Positions 28,862 through 38,594 of a stretch of DNA of 64,000 nucleotides are shown in pieces. The translations under genes were made by a program, and so were the position numbers. Every line of letters begins with the position of its first letter. Position 1 is the stretch's first letter. The notes below the pieces were generated by a model. It saw only the letters and a program-made list of their open reading frames with translations, was not told where the DNA came from and searched no databases. Origin of the DNA: Bacteriovorax sp. (GTDB lineage: Bacteria > Bdellovibrionota > Bacteriovoracia > Bacteriovoracales > Bacteriovoracaceae). The stretch covers positions 1-64,000 of the forward strand of contig JAQTTZ010000008.1 of NCBI GenBank assembly GCA_028710485.1, given 5' to 3'.

Positions 28862-31800
28862 TTTCAACTTCAACCAAAAGAACTCCAAATGAAGAACAGC
28901 AAAAGGCTATCTATCATGGTGGTGGGAAACTTCTCTCTGCAGGCGCAGGCTCTGGAAAAACCTTTGTTCTTATCGAGCATTTGATTTATCTACTAAGCGA
29001 AGTTCAGAAAAAATCCGCGAGTAGTAGTGAATGGAATAAACAGATTTCATCAGAACTTTCAAAAATAGTTTTAATGACTTTTACCAAAAAAGCAGCAGGC
29101 GAGATGTCAGTCCGTATGATGAAGCGGATAGAGGAAATGATTGAGGAATTTCAATCAAATGAAAGTGAATCGGATTTAGCCTACTGGCGTTTAGTTCGAC
29201 AAAACTTGTCTTCATTAAATATCACAACAATCCATGGCTTTTGTCATCGTCTACTTCGTTTGGGATTTTGGAGTGATTTTCCTCAAGAGATAAATTTAGT
29301 TTCTGCGATTGAACACAAAGATAAAATTCAAAAAATATTTGATAAATGGTTTACCGAAAATCAAAAGTCTCTTGATCCCATTTTCCTGGCCAGTTCCCAT
29401 TCATTGTTAGCCGCAATGATTGAAATCTTTTCTTCGCCTGAGTTGAGAGTCCTTTGGAGTAATCCCAAATTATCTGCCAGCGCTGAAGTCGAAATAGATC
29501 AGTTCTTTTTACAATTAGTTGATGTCAAAGGATACGGCTCTCTTTTTGAAGACAGTATGGATCTATCTGCTCCAGAAAAAGAAAAATCAAAAAAATGGTA
29601 TGAACTACTTATTCAGTTCAATGAAGTTTTGATTAATCATGGATTGATCAGTTCTTCAAATTACCAGGCCTATAATGATTTTTTTAAAACAATTTCCAGG
29701 TTCCCGGTCACTAATTCCAAAGAAATTTCATCACATCAGAAAGTTACACTCAATGCGATTAGAGAATTTAAAAATGATCTCAAAGAGCTGTCTGAGGATC
29801 TAAAAGCTCTAAGTGAAAATTTTGAAATCTATAAAAAATGGGTTGCAACCATTTCGCATTTATTTAAATATATCGATTCTCATTATTTCGAGATTGATGG
29901 CTTTTCATTCTCAGATCTAGAATATTATGTCTTAGAAGGTCTTAAAAAGCTGGAAGTCTTGGCAAAAGTCCAAGAGAGTTTTTCTTATTTTATTGTAGAT
30001 GAATTTCAAGACACCTCTTTTATTCAGTTTGAAATATTAAAAAATCTAATTGGTTCAAAATCAGAAAAAATATTCTGCGTCGGGGATAGAAAACAGGCCA
30101 TTTACGGCTTCAGAGGAGGAGAGTTACAAGTCTTCGCGGACTGTGCTCAGCTCTTAGGTGATGAAAATAATTATTTTTTAAAAAATAACTTTAGATCTTT
30201 TAGTTCTATTATTGAATTTAACAACCAGTTGTTCGAGCAAGTATTCCCTTTGGGACTAAAATTCGAAGGAGTAGACCCGCATAGTGTTGAGATGGAAATG
30301 CAAGTGATTCCAGATAAGGCTTCGGCTCATCTTGGTGAAGTTGTAGCACTTAAAACAGAAATTACGGGAAACAACAGCGATATTGACCTCGATCAAAATG
30401 AGTCTACGGTCTTGAGTGAACATATTAAAATTTTATTGGCCCGTACGGACCTGCAAACCATTTGTATCCTTTATCGCAAACTTAAACCCAGCAGTCTCTT
30501 GCTAGAGCATCTACTAAATAACGATATTGCCTTTGCTGCTCAAATTAAAATTAAGTTTACAGATGATCCTTTAATTAATATTTTTTTGTATTTAATTGAA
30601 CTTCACTTAAATAAAAATGATCTTAATAAAAAAGCCTCGACACTAACCTTGCTGCAAACCCTTTTGACCATTTTAGATGTTAACTCATTTGATAACTCTT
30701 TAATTGATCAATTTTATGAAGATTTAAAAATTCTTGGACTGCGTTTATCTTTCCATAAATTTGTTTTTGCGATTGGACTGTCTAATTCTTTTCATGCTCA
30801 AAACGCCGAATTAATTGATGCAATCTGCAGGCTTACCAAAGAAGACATTGTGAGAGTTTATCATTTACTTAAAAATGATGAAGGCGAAGACTACGCTTGT
30901 GAAATGATGAGTGGAGAAGCTGGCATTAATGGAAAAAAGAGAATCATTATTATGTCAGCGCATGCTTCCAAGGGATTGGAGTTTGATGCTGTCTTGCTTG
31001 GTGGTGTTCACACCAATGGTCGCTATAATGGAATGAAAGATCATGTGGGTAAATTTCCACATAGCTTCAAATGGAAAAAAACCTTTGACCAAAAAAGATT
31101 TTTTAAATCTCCCTTCTATCATTTAGAATCAGAAATTCTTACGCTTAAAGATTTCTCTGAAAGTAAAAGATTGCTCTACGTTGCTTGTACTCGAGCTGTG
31201 AAACATTTAGCTTATGCTGATTTATGGAGCGTGGTAAAAGACTCACCAAAAGATTTGCACACTTATGATAATAGTTGGATTCAAGCTTTACGCCTAAACA
31301 ATACTCCCCGGATTGAAAGCACCATTTTGAATCTTGCCCAAGAAAGGGTAGATATATCACTTCTCCAGCGTGATCCTCTCGGAATGCTGGCCAGTGAAAG
31401 TAAATCTTCACTCGGGCTTATTTCTGAACTCTCTGTTACAAGACTGGCCACCATTGCGGATTGTCCTTTTAAGTTTTATTTACAAAATATCTGCAAAATT
31501 GATTCAGAAAAAAAAGCACCAAACATAAAATTTGATGAAGAAGAAAGTGAAGGCGAAGTTGAAATTTTTTATTCGTCAAAAAAACGTGGGACGGAAGTCC
31601 ATAGTCTTTTATCCAAACTTTTTTTAAAAGAGATTGATTTAAATAGAGTACCGGCTAAGGAAAAAGAAAAAATATCGTGGGCCCATAATCTTGCCGATAG
31701 ATTTCAAAATAAGTATGAGGTAATTAGCGAGAGAATGATTAAGTTTTCTTTTTTTGGTCAAATGATAAGTGGAACTCCTGATTTAGTTTTTATCGATAAG

Positions 31801-32130
31801 GACGCGGAAATAGTTGTTTGGGATTTTAAAACGGGAATCCGAAATCCAGAAGGTGAGGCGAGTTATTGGTTCCAGTTAATGAGCTATGCTTATGCCTACG
31901 CAAGTCTTAAGCAATTTACACCAGATAAAAAAATTGAATTATCACTTCTCTACTTAGACCAAACGGAAGTGGCGACAAAGAATCTTTCATTAAACGAAAT
32001 CACTCAAATACTTTTCTCTTACTGGATAAAAACAGAGTCTCTCAATCAAGTTAATTCTAACCATTGTTCACACTGTGAATACTCCTCTATTTGCCGAAAA
32101 GGCGAAAAAAATACACATTTGTCGAAGTAG
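28858..32130 (+). CDS. AddA-like UvrD helicase/nuclease subunit with an Fe-S nuclease domain
   Basis: The ATG at 28858 overlaps the preceding TGA (ATGA) and has GGGGAG upstream. The 1090-residue protein starts with the superfamily 1 helicase core: Q-motif NEEQQKAI, Walker A SAGAGSGKT (about 27-35), Ia MTFTKKAAGEM, DEFQDTSF near 381, RKQAIYGFRGG and HASKGLEF. The C-terminal PD-(D/E)XK nuclease has GTPDLVFI and VWDFKTG near 990. It also carries DCPFKFYL and CSHCEYSSIC, an Fe-S staple that canonical AddA lacks. With the upstream gene it forms a RecBCD-like recombination engine. Confidence 0.88.
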   Translation: MISTSTKRTPNEEQQKAIYHGGGKLLSAGAGSGKTFVLIEHLIYLLSEVQKKSASSSEWNKQISSELSKIVLMTFTKKAAGEMSVRMMKRIEEMIEEFQSNESESDLAYWRLVRQNLSSLNITTIHGFCHRLLRLGFWSDFPQEINLVSAIEHKDKIQKIFDKWFTENQKSLDPIFLASSHSLLAAMIEIFSSPELRVLWSNPKLSASAEVEIDQFFLQLVDVKGYGSLFEDSMDLSAPEKEKSKKWYELLIQFNEVLINHGLISSSNYQAYNDFFKTISRFPVTNSKEISSHQKVTLNAIREFKNDLKELSEDLKALSENFEIYKKWVATISHLFKYIDSHYFEIDGFSFSDLEYYVLEGLKKLEVLAKVQESFSYFIVDEFQDTSFIQFEILKNLIGSKSEKIFCVGDRKQAIYGFRGGELQVFADCAQLLGDENNYFLKNNFRSFSSIIEFNNQLFEQVFPLGLKFEGVDPHSVEMEMQVIPDKASAHLGEVVALKTEITGNNSDIDLDQNESTVLSEHIKILLARTDLQTICILYRKLKPSSLLLEHLLNNDIAFAAQIKIKFTDDPLINIFLYLIELHLNKNDLNKKASTLTLLQTLLTILDVNSFDNSLIDQFYEDLKILGLRLSFHKFVFAIGLSNSFHAQNAELIDAICRLTKEDIVRVYHLLKNDEGEDYACEMMSGEAGINGKKRIIIMSAHASKGLEFDAVLLGGVHTNGRYNGMKDHVGKFPHSFKWKKTFDQKRFFKSPFYHLESEILTLKDFSESKRLLYVACTRAVKHLAYADLWSVVKDSPKDLHTYDNSWIQALRLNNTPRIESTILNLAQERVDISLLQRDPLGMLASESKSSLGLISELSVTRLATIADCPFKFYLQNICKIDSEKKAPNIKFDEEESEGEVEIFYSSKKRGTEVHSLLSKLFLKEIDLNRVPAKEKEKISWAHNLADRFQNKYEVISERMIKFSFFGQMISGTPDLVFIDKDAEIVVWDFKTGIRNPEGEASYWFQLMSYAYAYASLKQFTPDKKIELSLLYLDQTEVATKNLSLNEITQILFSYWIKTESLNQVNSNHCSHCEYSSICRKGEKNTHLSK

Positions 32131-32158
32131 TTGCGAGCACTAAAGCCTGTGTTAAAAT
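32131..32158 (+). promoter_or_regulatory. Candidate sigma-70 promoter of the envelope cluster
   Basis: TTGCGA at 32131-32136 and TAAAAT at 32153-32158, 16 bases apart, match four and five of six consensus positions. The leader to the ATG at 32213 would be about 48 bases. Confidence 0.45.
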
Positions 32159-32212
32159 AATACTTATATTCTATTATCTTAATGGATTGGCGACATTTAA
32201 AGCAGGATGCGT

Positions 32213-32920
32213 ATGAAATCAAAAATTTTAGCCTTGTTTCTATTATTATCTTTGACCCTTTCTTCACAAGCATTTGCCAGTGAAAAGGACATATATGAAT
32301 TCTCTTGGCTTGATCCAGATAAGGAAGTTTATGTTCTCCAAAATAGAAAGTTTAGAAAAGCCGGACATGTGCATGTGAATGCTGGGGGCGGGATCACGAC
32401 TTCTGGAGCTTTTGTTAATTCAACTGCGATTCAAGGACGAGTCGGATATTTTATTTCAGAAGATTTTGGTCTTGAAGGTATTTATTCAAAAAATACAGGT
32501 AAGGAAAACGATACTGCGAAAGGAGTTCAAACTTCTGGTCCTCAAGGAACTGGGACAACTCCATTTAGAAGAATTGTTGATAGTTATATGGGGGCAATGT
32601 TTTTATGGTCACCCTTTTACAGCAAAATTAATACCTTTAATAAAATAGTTTACATGGATTGGATTTTTGGAGTGGGTTACGCTCAACTTAAAGAACACAA
32701 TAATAAATTGAAAATTCAAACGGGCGTTGACATAACAGAAACCACTGAAACTCATAGCGGAATTATGTGGGAAGCGGGTTTAAAGTTTTATCTGGACCAA
32801 TCATTTAGTATTCGCACTGATTTAACAGCTGTTCATTATAGTGCCAATAATATTTCAATTCCAGGCAGCTCATTTAAGTCCAATTACGATGCCACAGTTT
32901 CATTAGGTTACTCATTTTAA
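32213..32920 (+). CDS. Outer membrane beta-barrel protein of a Glt-like envelope cluster
   Basis: The ATG at 32213 is preferred over 32207 because AGCAGG sits six bases before it. The signal peptide is LALFLLLSLTLSSQAFA. The mature part is short (about 215 residues) with the FSWLDPDKEVYVLQNRKF opening and VGYFISEDFGLEGIYSK strand typical of the myxobacterial-plus outer-membrane barrel family that accompanies gliding TPR proteins. It ends in VSLGYSF, with a terminal Phe as expected for BAM-inserted barrels. First of five co-directional genes. Confidence 0.78.
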   Translation: MKSKILALFLLLSLTLSSQAFASEKDIYEFSWLDPDKEVYVLQNRKFRKAGHVHVNAGGGITTSGAFVNSTAIQGRVGYFISEDFGLEGIYSKNTGKENDTAKGVQTSGPQGTGTTPFRRIVDSYMGAMFLWSPFYSKINTFNKIVYMDWIFGVGYAQLKEHNNKLKIQTGVDITETTETHSGIMWEAGLKFYLDQSFSIRTDLTAVHYSANNISIPGSSFKSNYDATVSLGYSF

Positions 32921-32933
32921 TTAGGGAGAGAGT

Positions 32934-34355
32934 ATGAAGAAGTCATTCTTATCGATTATTCTTCTCACTTTTGGAATGAACGCACATGCCTCATTTCAAG
33001 GTGCTTGGAAAATATACCAAGGCGGAGACAAAAGCCATTATCCACAACTTGTATCAGAACTTTTACAAGAGAAAATGTATTTCAGTGCGGTTCCATTTCT
33101 TAAAGAATATCTTGCGACAACTAATAGGGTTAACGATGCAGCCGTTGATAAAATTGTTGATCAACTCATAAGCGAAGTCGGAGTTAAGCAATTTGAAGTC
33201 TTACCTTCAAATCTTTTAGAAAAATCCAATGCACCAACAATTCGCTATATCCTTGCGAGAAAAGCTTTTCGCCAGGGGAAATACGATCAAGCATTAAAAT
33301 ATCTGGATAAAAATATTGAAGACTGGAATCCTGTGAAACCTTTTGCATTATTGCTGGAAGGAAGTATTTATTCTGTAAGTAAGCGCGAAGAACAAGCCAC
33401 TCGTGTTTTTAAAGAGTGTGTTGATGTAGCTGAAACACATATTAAGAAAGAAAAAGACAAGGACCGCTTAAGACAATTAAAAATCAGCAGAGATTATTGT
33501 GTCGTGGGTATTCCGAGGGCCCAGTTCGCTCTTCAGAAATTCGATGCTGCCTATTCAAGTTATCTTGATTTAGAAAAATCATCTTATATATGGCCAGAAA
33601 TTTTATTTGAAGAAGCTTGGAATAGTTTTTACTTAAAAGACTACAACCGCACGTTGGGGAAGCTGGTTACTTATAAAGCTCCTGTTTTCACTTATATCTT
33701 CAATCCAGAAATTGAAGTATTAAAAGCGTTGTCTTATATGGAACTTTGTCTCTGGGGAGATTCAAAAAAGACTGTCGAAGATTTTTATACAAAATATGAA
33801 AAAGACAACGAAGCTTATAAAAAATTTATCGACTCAATGGGGAAAGATTACAAGCAGTACTACTCACTTGTAAAAGATCACTCGGAAGGGAAAACTAAAA
33901 AAAACGCTATTTTAAATACTGCACTAGCATCGATTGCCAGAGATCCGGCCTATCTTGAACTTTATAGTTCATTCAATGCTGGTCGCGATGAAATAGAGCG
34001 TATGAAATCAGTGAGCAATGATAGATTGAGAGCTGTTTTAAATGAAAATTTAAAAGATTCACTCAATATGCAACGCAATCTAATTGGTAGCTATATTCGC
34101 GGACAACTTCAACTCTATGCTGCTCAAATTGTGAAAGCGTTTGAAGATATGAGTTATATAAATTTAGAAGTTCTTTCAAAAAGAAAAACAGAACTTTATG
34201 ACAACGTTTCAATGCGTACAGAAGATAGTCGCGCACGTGGCGATATTGCACATTTAAGAAGATCAGATAAACAGTATTTTTGGACCTTTAACGGAGAATT
34301 TTGGGCAGACGAATTAGGTGACTATGTCTTCTCGCTCAAATCTGAATGTAAATAA
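32934..34355 (+). CDS. Periplasmic repeat protein of the Glt-like cluster
   Basis: A 473-residue product with a signal peptide (FLSIILLTFGMNAHA, cut before SFQGA) and a strong ribosome site (GGGAGAG). The mature chain is mostly helical with TPR-like pairs (APTIRYILARKAFRQGKYDQALKYL; ILFEEAWNSFYLKDYNRTLGKL), so a protein-interaction scaffold is likely. I do not recognise a named family. It sits between the barrel and the large TPR protein with gaps of 13 and 3 bases. Confidence 0.72.
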   Translation: MKKSFLSIILLTFGMNAHASFQGAWKIYQGGDKSHYPQLVSELLQEKMYFSAVPFLKEYLATTNRVNDAAVDKIVDQLISEVGVKQFEVLPSNLLEKSNAPTIRYILARKAFRQGKYDQALKYLDKNIEDWNPVKPFALLLEGSIYSVSKREEQATRVFKECVDVAETHIKKEKDKDRLRQLKISRDYCVVGIPRAQFALQKFDAAYSSYLDLEKSSYIWPEILFEEAWNSFYLKDYNRTLGKLVTYKAPVFTYIFNPEIEVLKALSYMELCLWGDSKKTVEDFYTKYEKDNEAYKKFIDSMGKDYKQYYSLVKDHSEGKTKKNAILNTALASIARDPAYLELYSSFNAGRDEIERMKSVSNDRLRAVLNENLKDSLNMQRNLIGSYIRGQLQLYAAQIVKAFEDMSYINLEVLSKRKTELYDNVSMRTEDSRARGDIAHLRRSDKQYFWTFNGEFWADELGDYVFSLKSECK

Positions 34356-34358
34356 TTT

Positions 34359-37244
34359 ATGAAAAGAAAATTAATCTTTATTTTATGCTTAGGATTTATC
34401 TTCACTTCAGTGGTAAATACAGCTCATGCTGATGTTGAACAAAGAAGAACAGAGCTTTTAAAAGTTCTGGACGAAGAATTGCGAGAAGTCACAAGACTTA
34501 ATAAACAGATTGGGTCTCAAAGACCAGACCTTATGCTTAGAATGGCACAAGTTCTTTTAGAGAAAGGACGATTGCTTAAAGATTTAGAAAATCAAAAATA
34601 CTTAGAGATATCTTCGAAAGATAGAGAAAAAACAAATAAAGAAGAGGCATTTAAAGAATCGCGTCGTTATTTTGATCAGGCCCAAAAAACCGTTCTGGTT
34701 CTCTTGAAGAAGTTTCCTAAGTTTGACGAGAAAGCAGATGCTTATTATATCCTGGCCTATAACGCCAAAGAAATTAAGCAAGAAGAGCAATCAAAGAAAT
34801 TTTTTCAAAAGGCCTTAGATGAGTCTCGTAGCGGATCGGTAGTTGCGGACAAATCTCGAATTGCACTCGCTGAAATTTATTTTAACAAAGGCTCTTTTGA
34901 TAAATCAATGAGCCTTTACGAAGCGGCCTTAAAATCTAAACGAGATAAATGGTGGACTAAGGATGCCTTCAATCTCGGCTGGAGTTATTTCAAGATGGGG
35001 AAATACGACAAGGCCATTGGAATAATGACAGAGTCGTATGACCTTTCAAAAAACAGTAAATTTATAGATATGTCTAAAAGTATCGAACGCGATCTAGCTT
35101 TTTTCTATACAGAGGCAGGGCGTTCAGATGAGGCAATAGCCTTCTATAAAAAGAACGGTAAAAGTGTTAGCGAGGTCATGTTTAAAGTTGGGCGCTATTT
35201 AAAGACCCAAGGGAAATATGCTGCTGCTGAAAAAACATTAAGCGATGGAGCCCAGTTCAAACAAAATGAAAAAGAAGAGATTGATTTTAATATTGAACTT
35301 CTGAGTCTTTATGAAAAATTTGGTCGTGATCAAAAACATTTAGAAGCTTGTAAGGCGTTGGCCCTTCAGTTTTCAAAAGGTACATTGAATGCAGATCAAG
35401 TTGAGATTTTGAAATTTAATGTCCAAAAAATGTCGGCTTTGATCCAACGACAGCTGGTGGACAAGATTTACGATCACCAAGGCGATATTCGCGATAAAAA
35501 AGCTGATGCTTCTAATGAATATTTCATGATCAATGCATTATTAAATCCAACGAAGTCTCAAGAAGATTATTTCCATGCGGGGGAAACTTATTTTGCTATC
35601 GGTAAATATGATAAGGCCGTACCTCTTTATGCTGAATCAATCAAAAGAGCTCAAAAAAATACCGACAAAAAAATAGAAGGTTTAGCTAGCAATGCCTTAA
35701 TGGTTTCTTTAGGGAAAGGGGTTAAAAAAACAACTTCGGAAGAATTCTTAGTTCCTGCTTATGAAAGCTTTCTTTCTGCTAACCCGAAAGGTGAAAAATC
35801 CAGTGTTGTGTATCAGCGCTTGTTTTCTGCTCATATGGAAAAGAAAAACGTCTCTGCTGCTTCAAGCGTTCTTATGAATTACAAGTCCGCTCTGCCAGCA
35901 GAAAACGAGACTCAAGAAAAAATGCTGGCCCAGGTTATGGACTTTTATAAAGACAAAGGTGACAAAGCCTCTCTTGCAAATTGGGTGAAAAAAATTGATT
36001 CAAACGAATTTAAGGTGAGCCCTGAATACGCTAAGAAAGTAAAAACATTAGTGCTCGGAATGCAGTTTGAAAAAGTGGAACTTGCAAGTACTAAGGGTGA
36101 CAAAAAAGGGGCTCTTCGTGGTTACTTACAAATTTACAAATCCCCTGAAAGTGATTTTGAAGCCAAAAAGACAGCGGCTTACAATATCGCAGTACTGTTT
36201 TATGAGACAGGCGATTACAAGCAAATGTTCTCTTGGGCAGACCGTTCCGCGAGCATGATGGGCGTTCCAGAGTTAATTAAATTTGAAAAAGATTATATCT
36301 TATTCTCAACAGATCTATTTCAACGCCGTCAGTTCACAGAGTCGGCTAATTTAAGTGAAAAAATCTTTGATAAGCTCTGCACAGGTGACTCAAAAAACAA
36401 ACGCGTTTTCTTTAAAAACGCCAATGTTATTTACCTCGCTGAAAGACAGTTCGATAAGAGTAAAAATCTTCTAGCGAAAGCTCCCAAATGTGGAATCGCA
36501 AACGATATTATTCTTCAAGGGTATCTGGATCATTTAAATGAACTTGCTTCGGCAAGCAAGTGGAGTTCGTTCAACGATATTATTCACATGCTGGAAGTAT
36601 CAAAAGAAATGTGGCCTCAGTTAATTTATCCGTCTTCGTTACTGGCGATTGAGTTAGAAAATATAGGAAGAGTGGATGATGCTAAGAAAGTCCGCAGTCG
36701 CATGATGTTCTATTTTGATAATTCAAAAAAACAAAAATTTGACATTCCTCTTGATGCCCTAGACGCGATCTCGTTGATTCGCTTAACCTCACTTGAAGCT
36801 CAGTTAAAAAAATTAAATGAATCAAAGTTTTCTTTTCCTGAGGCTGAGTATAATAAAACTTTAAAAAATAAATTTGCCCAATTGGACCGCATTACAACAG
36901 AAGCAGTTTCAATTGCAGAGATGGGATCGGGTATTGGAATTGTAAAAGCTTATCGCTATCTAGTAAGTGGACACGAATCACTAAGAGATGAAGTCATTAG
37001 CTTTACCCCCGAAGGTAAGTCACCTGAGTATATTGCCTCGTTTAAAAAAAGTATGACGAAATTAGTCGAACCTCTTTCTAAACAAGCCAGAGATTTTAGA
37101 GAAACGGCGATTAACAAAATTGAAAAAGAAAATATTCTCTCTGCAGATAACGGATGGTTTTTAATTAAAAATGAATACTCATTTATTCCAGAGTTCTATA
37201 GCGAGTCCGGATCAGCGTTAATGGATAAGGCAGGAGCGAAATGA
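34359..37244 (+). CDS. Large periplasmic TPR protein, Glt-like
   Basis: A 961-residue product with a signal peptide (FILCLGFIFTSVVNTAHA) and an N-terminal coiled-coil-like helix pair (ELLKVLDEELREVTRLNK). Many TPR units follow (ADAYYILAYNAKEIKQEEQSKKFFQKAL; KDAFNLGWSYFKMGKYDKAIGIM). This layout resembles the large TPR proteins of the myxobacterial adventurous-gliding (Glt) apparatus; the exact orthologue cannot be assigned by eye. Its stop overlaps the start of the lipoprotein gene (ATGA), so the two are coupled. Confidence 0.75.
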   Translation: MKRKLIFILCLGFIFTSVVNTAHADVEQRRTELLKVLDEELREVTRLNKQIGSQRPDLMLRMAQVLLEKGRLLKDLENQKYLEISSKDREKTNKEEAFKESRRYFDQAQKTVLVLLKKFPKFDEKADAYYILAYNAKEIKQEEQSKKFFQKALDESRSGSVVADKSRIALAEIYFNKGSFDKSMSLYEAALKSKRDKWWTKDAFNLGWSYFKMGKYDKAIGIMTESYDLSKNSKFIDMSKSIERDLAFFYTEAGRSDEAIAFYKKNGKSVSEVMFKVGRYLKTQGKYAAAEKTLSDGAQFKQNEKEEIDFNIELLSLYEKFGRDQKHLEACKALALQFSKGTLNADQVEILKFNVQKMSALIQRQLVDKIYDHQGDIRDKKADASNEYFMINALLNPTKSQEDYFHAGETYFAIGKYDKAVPLYAESIKRAQKNTDKKIEGLASNALMVSLGKGVKKTTSEEFLVPAYESFLSANPKGEKSSVVYQRLFSAHMEKKNVSAASSVLMNYKSALPAENETQEKMLAQVMDFYKDKGDKASLANWVKKIDSNEFKVSPEYAKKVKTLVLGMQFEKVELASTKGDKKGALRGYLQIYKSPESDFEAKKTAAYNIAVLFYETGDYKQMFSWADRSASMMGVPELIKFEKDYILFSTDLFQRRQFTESANLSEKIFDKLCTGDSKNKRVFFKNANVIYLAERQFDKSKNLLAKAPKCGIANDIILQGYLDHLNELASASKWSSFNDIIHMLEVSKEMWPQLIYPSSLLAIELENIGRVDDAKKVRSRMMFYFDNSKKQKFDIPLDALDAISLIRLTSLEAQLKKLNESKFSFPEAEYNKTLKNKFAQLDRITTEAVSIAEMGSGIGIVKAYRYLVSGHESLRDEVISFTPEGKSPEYIASFKKSMTKLVEPLSKQARDFRETAINKIEKENILSADNGWFLIKNEYSFIPEFYSESGSALMDKAGAK

Positions 37245-38173
37245 AAATATTATTACCTTTAATACTTCTCCTTTCGGCTTGCGCGAGCTCTCCTGATAAT
37301 AAAAATGTTTATCGTAAAGGAGCCGCTGATGAAAATGCCAAACCGGAAGAAGATTATGCTTGGGTTGATCAATTAAATTTTGATAAAAAAACTGAAACAA
37401 AATACCAGTCGGATAAAGATGAATTTGATATTTCATCTGAAGAATCCAGCCATGCGCTAGTGAAAGAGTCCCTTGCCAATTTATCTGCTGTACGGTTAGA
37501 AGAAACTCTCACCAGAAATGATGATGTTTTAACTAAGATGAATATTGAATGTTATCAAAATAAGTTTGATGAAGCTTTAAAGATTGCGGACGATGTTTAT
37601 AGCCAGTACAAAAACAATACGAGCTATTGGAATCAGTTAGGAACTTGTTATTACCTAAAAGCTGATTACGCCAAAGCGATTCTTTTTTATAATAAATCAC
37701 GCGATCTCGATTCGAAATTTGTTCCTCCAGTAAATAACTTAGGTGTTGTTTATAGCAAGCTTGGTAAATTTCAAAAGGCACTTGCGGCTTTTAAGAAAGC
37801 AGCGGACATGAGCACTTTTAGCGTGACTCCAACTTATAACTTGGCCCAACTCTATTTGCGCTTTGGAACTGTTGGTAAAGCGCTTCCTATTTTTCAAGGA
37901 CTTCAAAAGAAAAGTCCAAAAGATATTGAAGTGAATTCAGCTCTTGCATCTGCCAATTTATTAAAAGGTGAACTTGCTACGGCAATTCAAATTTATGGTG
38001 GAATGGATAAGGACACTCTCGCTAAGCCAAGCATTGGCTTGAATTATGCTGTCGCTTTAAAATTATCGAATCGTCCAGTTGATGCTCTGACTATTTTTGG
38101 TAACGTCACAGCGGCCAGTAGTGCCGATATTAAAGAATATGCCCAACGAGTAGAAAAATTTATTAGGAATTAA
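37241..38173 (+). CDS. TPR lipoprotein, Glt-like
   Basis: A 310-residue lipoprotein with signal and lipobox LSAC (KILLPLILLLSAC). At least three TPR units are visible in the second half (SYWNQLGTCYYLKADYAKAI; PPVNNLGVVYSKLGKFQKAL; PTYNLAQLYLRFGTVGKAL). The N-terminal 80 residues are acidic and probably unstructured. The context (barrel, TPR, TPR, lipoprotein TPR) matches outer-membrane complex parts such as GltE of myxobacteria, by analogy only. Confidence 0.78.
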   Translation: MKILLPLILLLSACASSPDNKNVYRKGAADENAKPEEDYAWVDQLNFDKKTETKYQSDKDEFDISSEESSHALVKESLANLSAVRLEETLTRNDDVLTKMNIECYQNKFDEALKIADDVYSQYKNNTSYWNQLGTCYYLKADYAKAILFYNKSRDLDSKFVPPVNNLGVVYSKLGKFQKALAAFKKAADMSTFSVTPTYNLAQLYLRFGTVGKALPIFQGLQKKSPKDIEVNSALASANLLKGELATAIQIYGGMDKDTLAKPSIGLNYAVALKLSNRPVDALTIFGNVTAASSADIKEYAQRVEKFIRN

Positions 38174-38177
38174 TTTT

Positions 38178-38477
38178 ATGAAAAAGTTTTTAATCCTCTC
38201 AATGATCTGTTTATCTTTTACCACTTCTGTTTCAGCTGAAGATAACGAAGCGGTATTGGTTAACGGTAAAGAGACTACAGTGGGAAATAGAAAAGTCGTT
38301 TATACTTATAAACAATTTGAAAAATTCGATTTTGATGATTTGAATATTGAAGGGGGAACTGGTGCCCCTGGCGATCTCTCTGTTTCGCCGGTCCATGAAA
38401 AACGCTTTACGAACAGACTCCCATATAGAAAATCATTTACTGTTGAAATCAAAAAGGGGATTGAGCGGGTTCGCTAG
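38178..38477 (+). CDS. Small secreted protein of the Glt-like cluster
   Basis: A 99-residue product with a clean signal peptide (FLILSMICLSFTTSVSA, cut before EDNEA). The mature 78 residues contain a KQFEKFDFDDLNIEGG segment and a glycine/proline turn, ending in a basic tail. No family recognised. It starts four bases after the lipoprotein stop and closes the five-gene set, so a structural role in the same complex is the simplest inference. Confidence 0.7.
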   Translation: MKKFLILSMICLSFTTSVSAEDNEAVLVNGKETTVGNRKVVYTYKQFEKFDFDDLNIEGGTGAPGDLSVSPVHEKRFTNRLPYRKSFTVEIKKGIERVR

Positions 38478-38594
38478 TAAATATATCTGAACGACTCTCT
38501 TTTGAGGCAGCTTTTCGTTCCTCTCTTTCGTCGCTGTCTCGTATAATCAAAAGCTTAAAGTACTCCTTCACCATTTCGACTAACATCGCTTATA

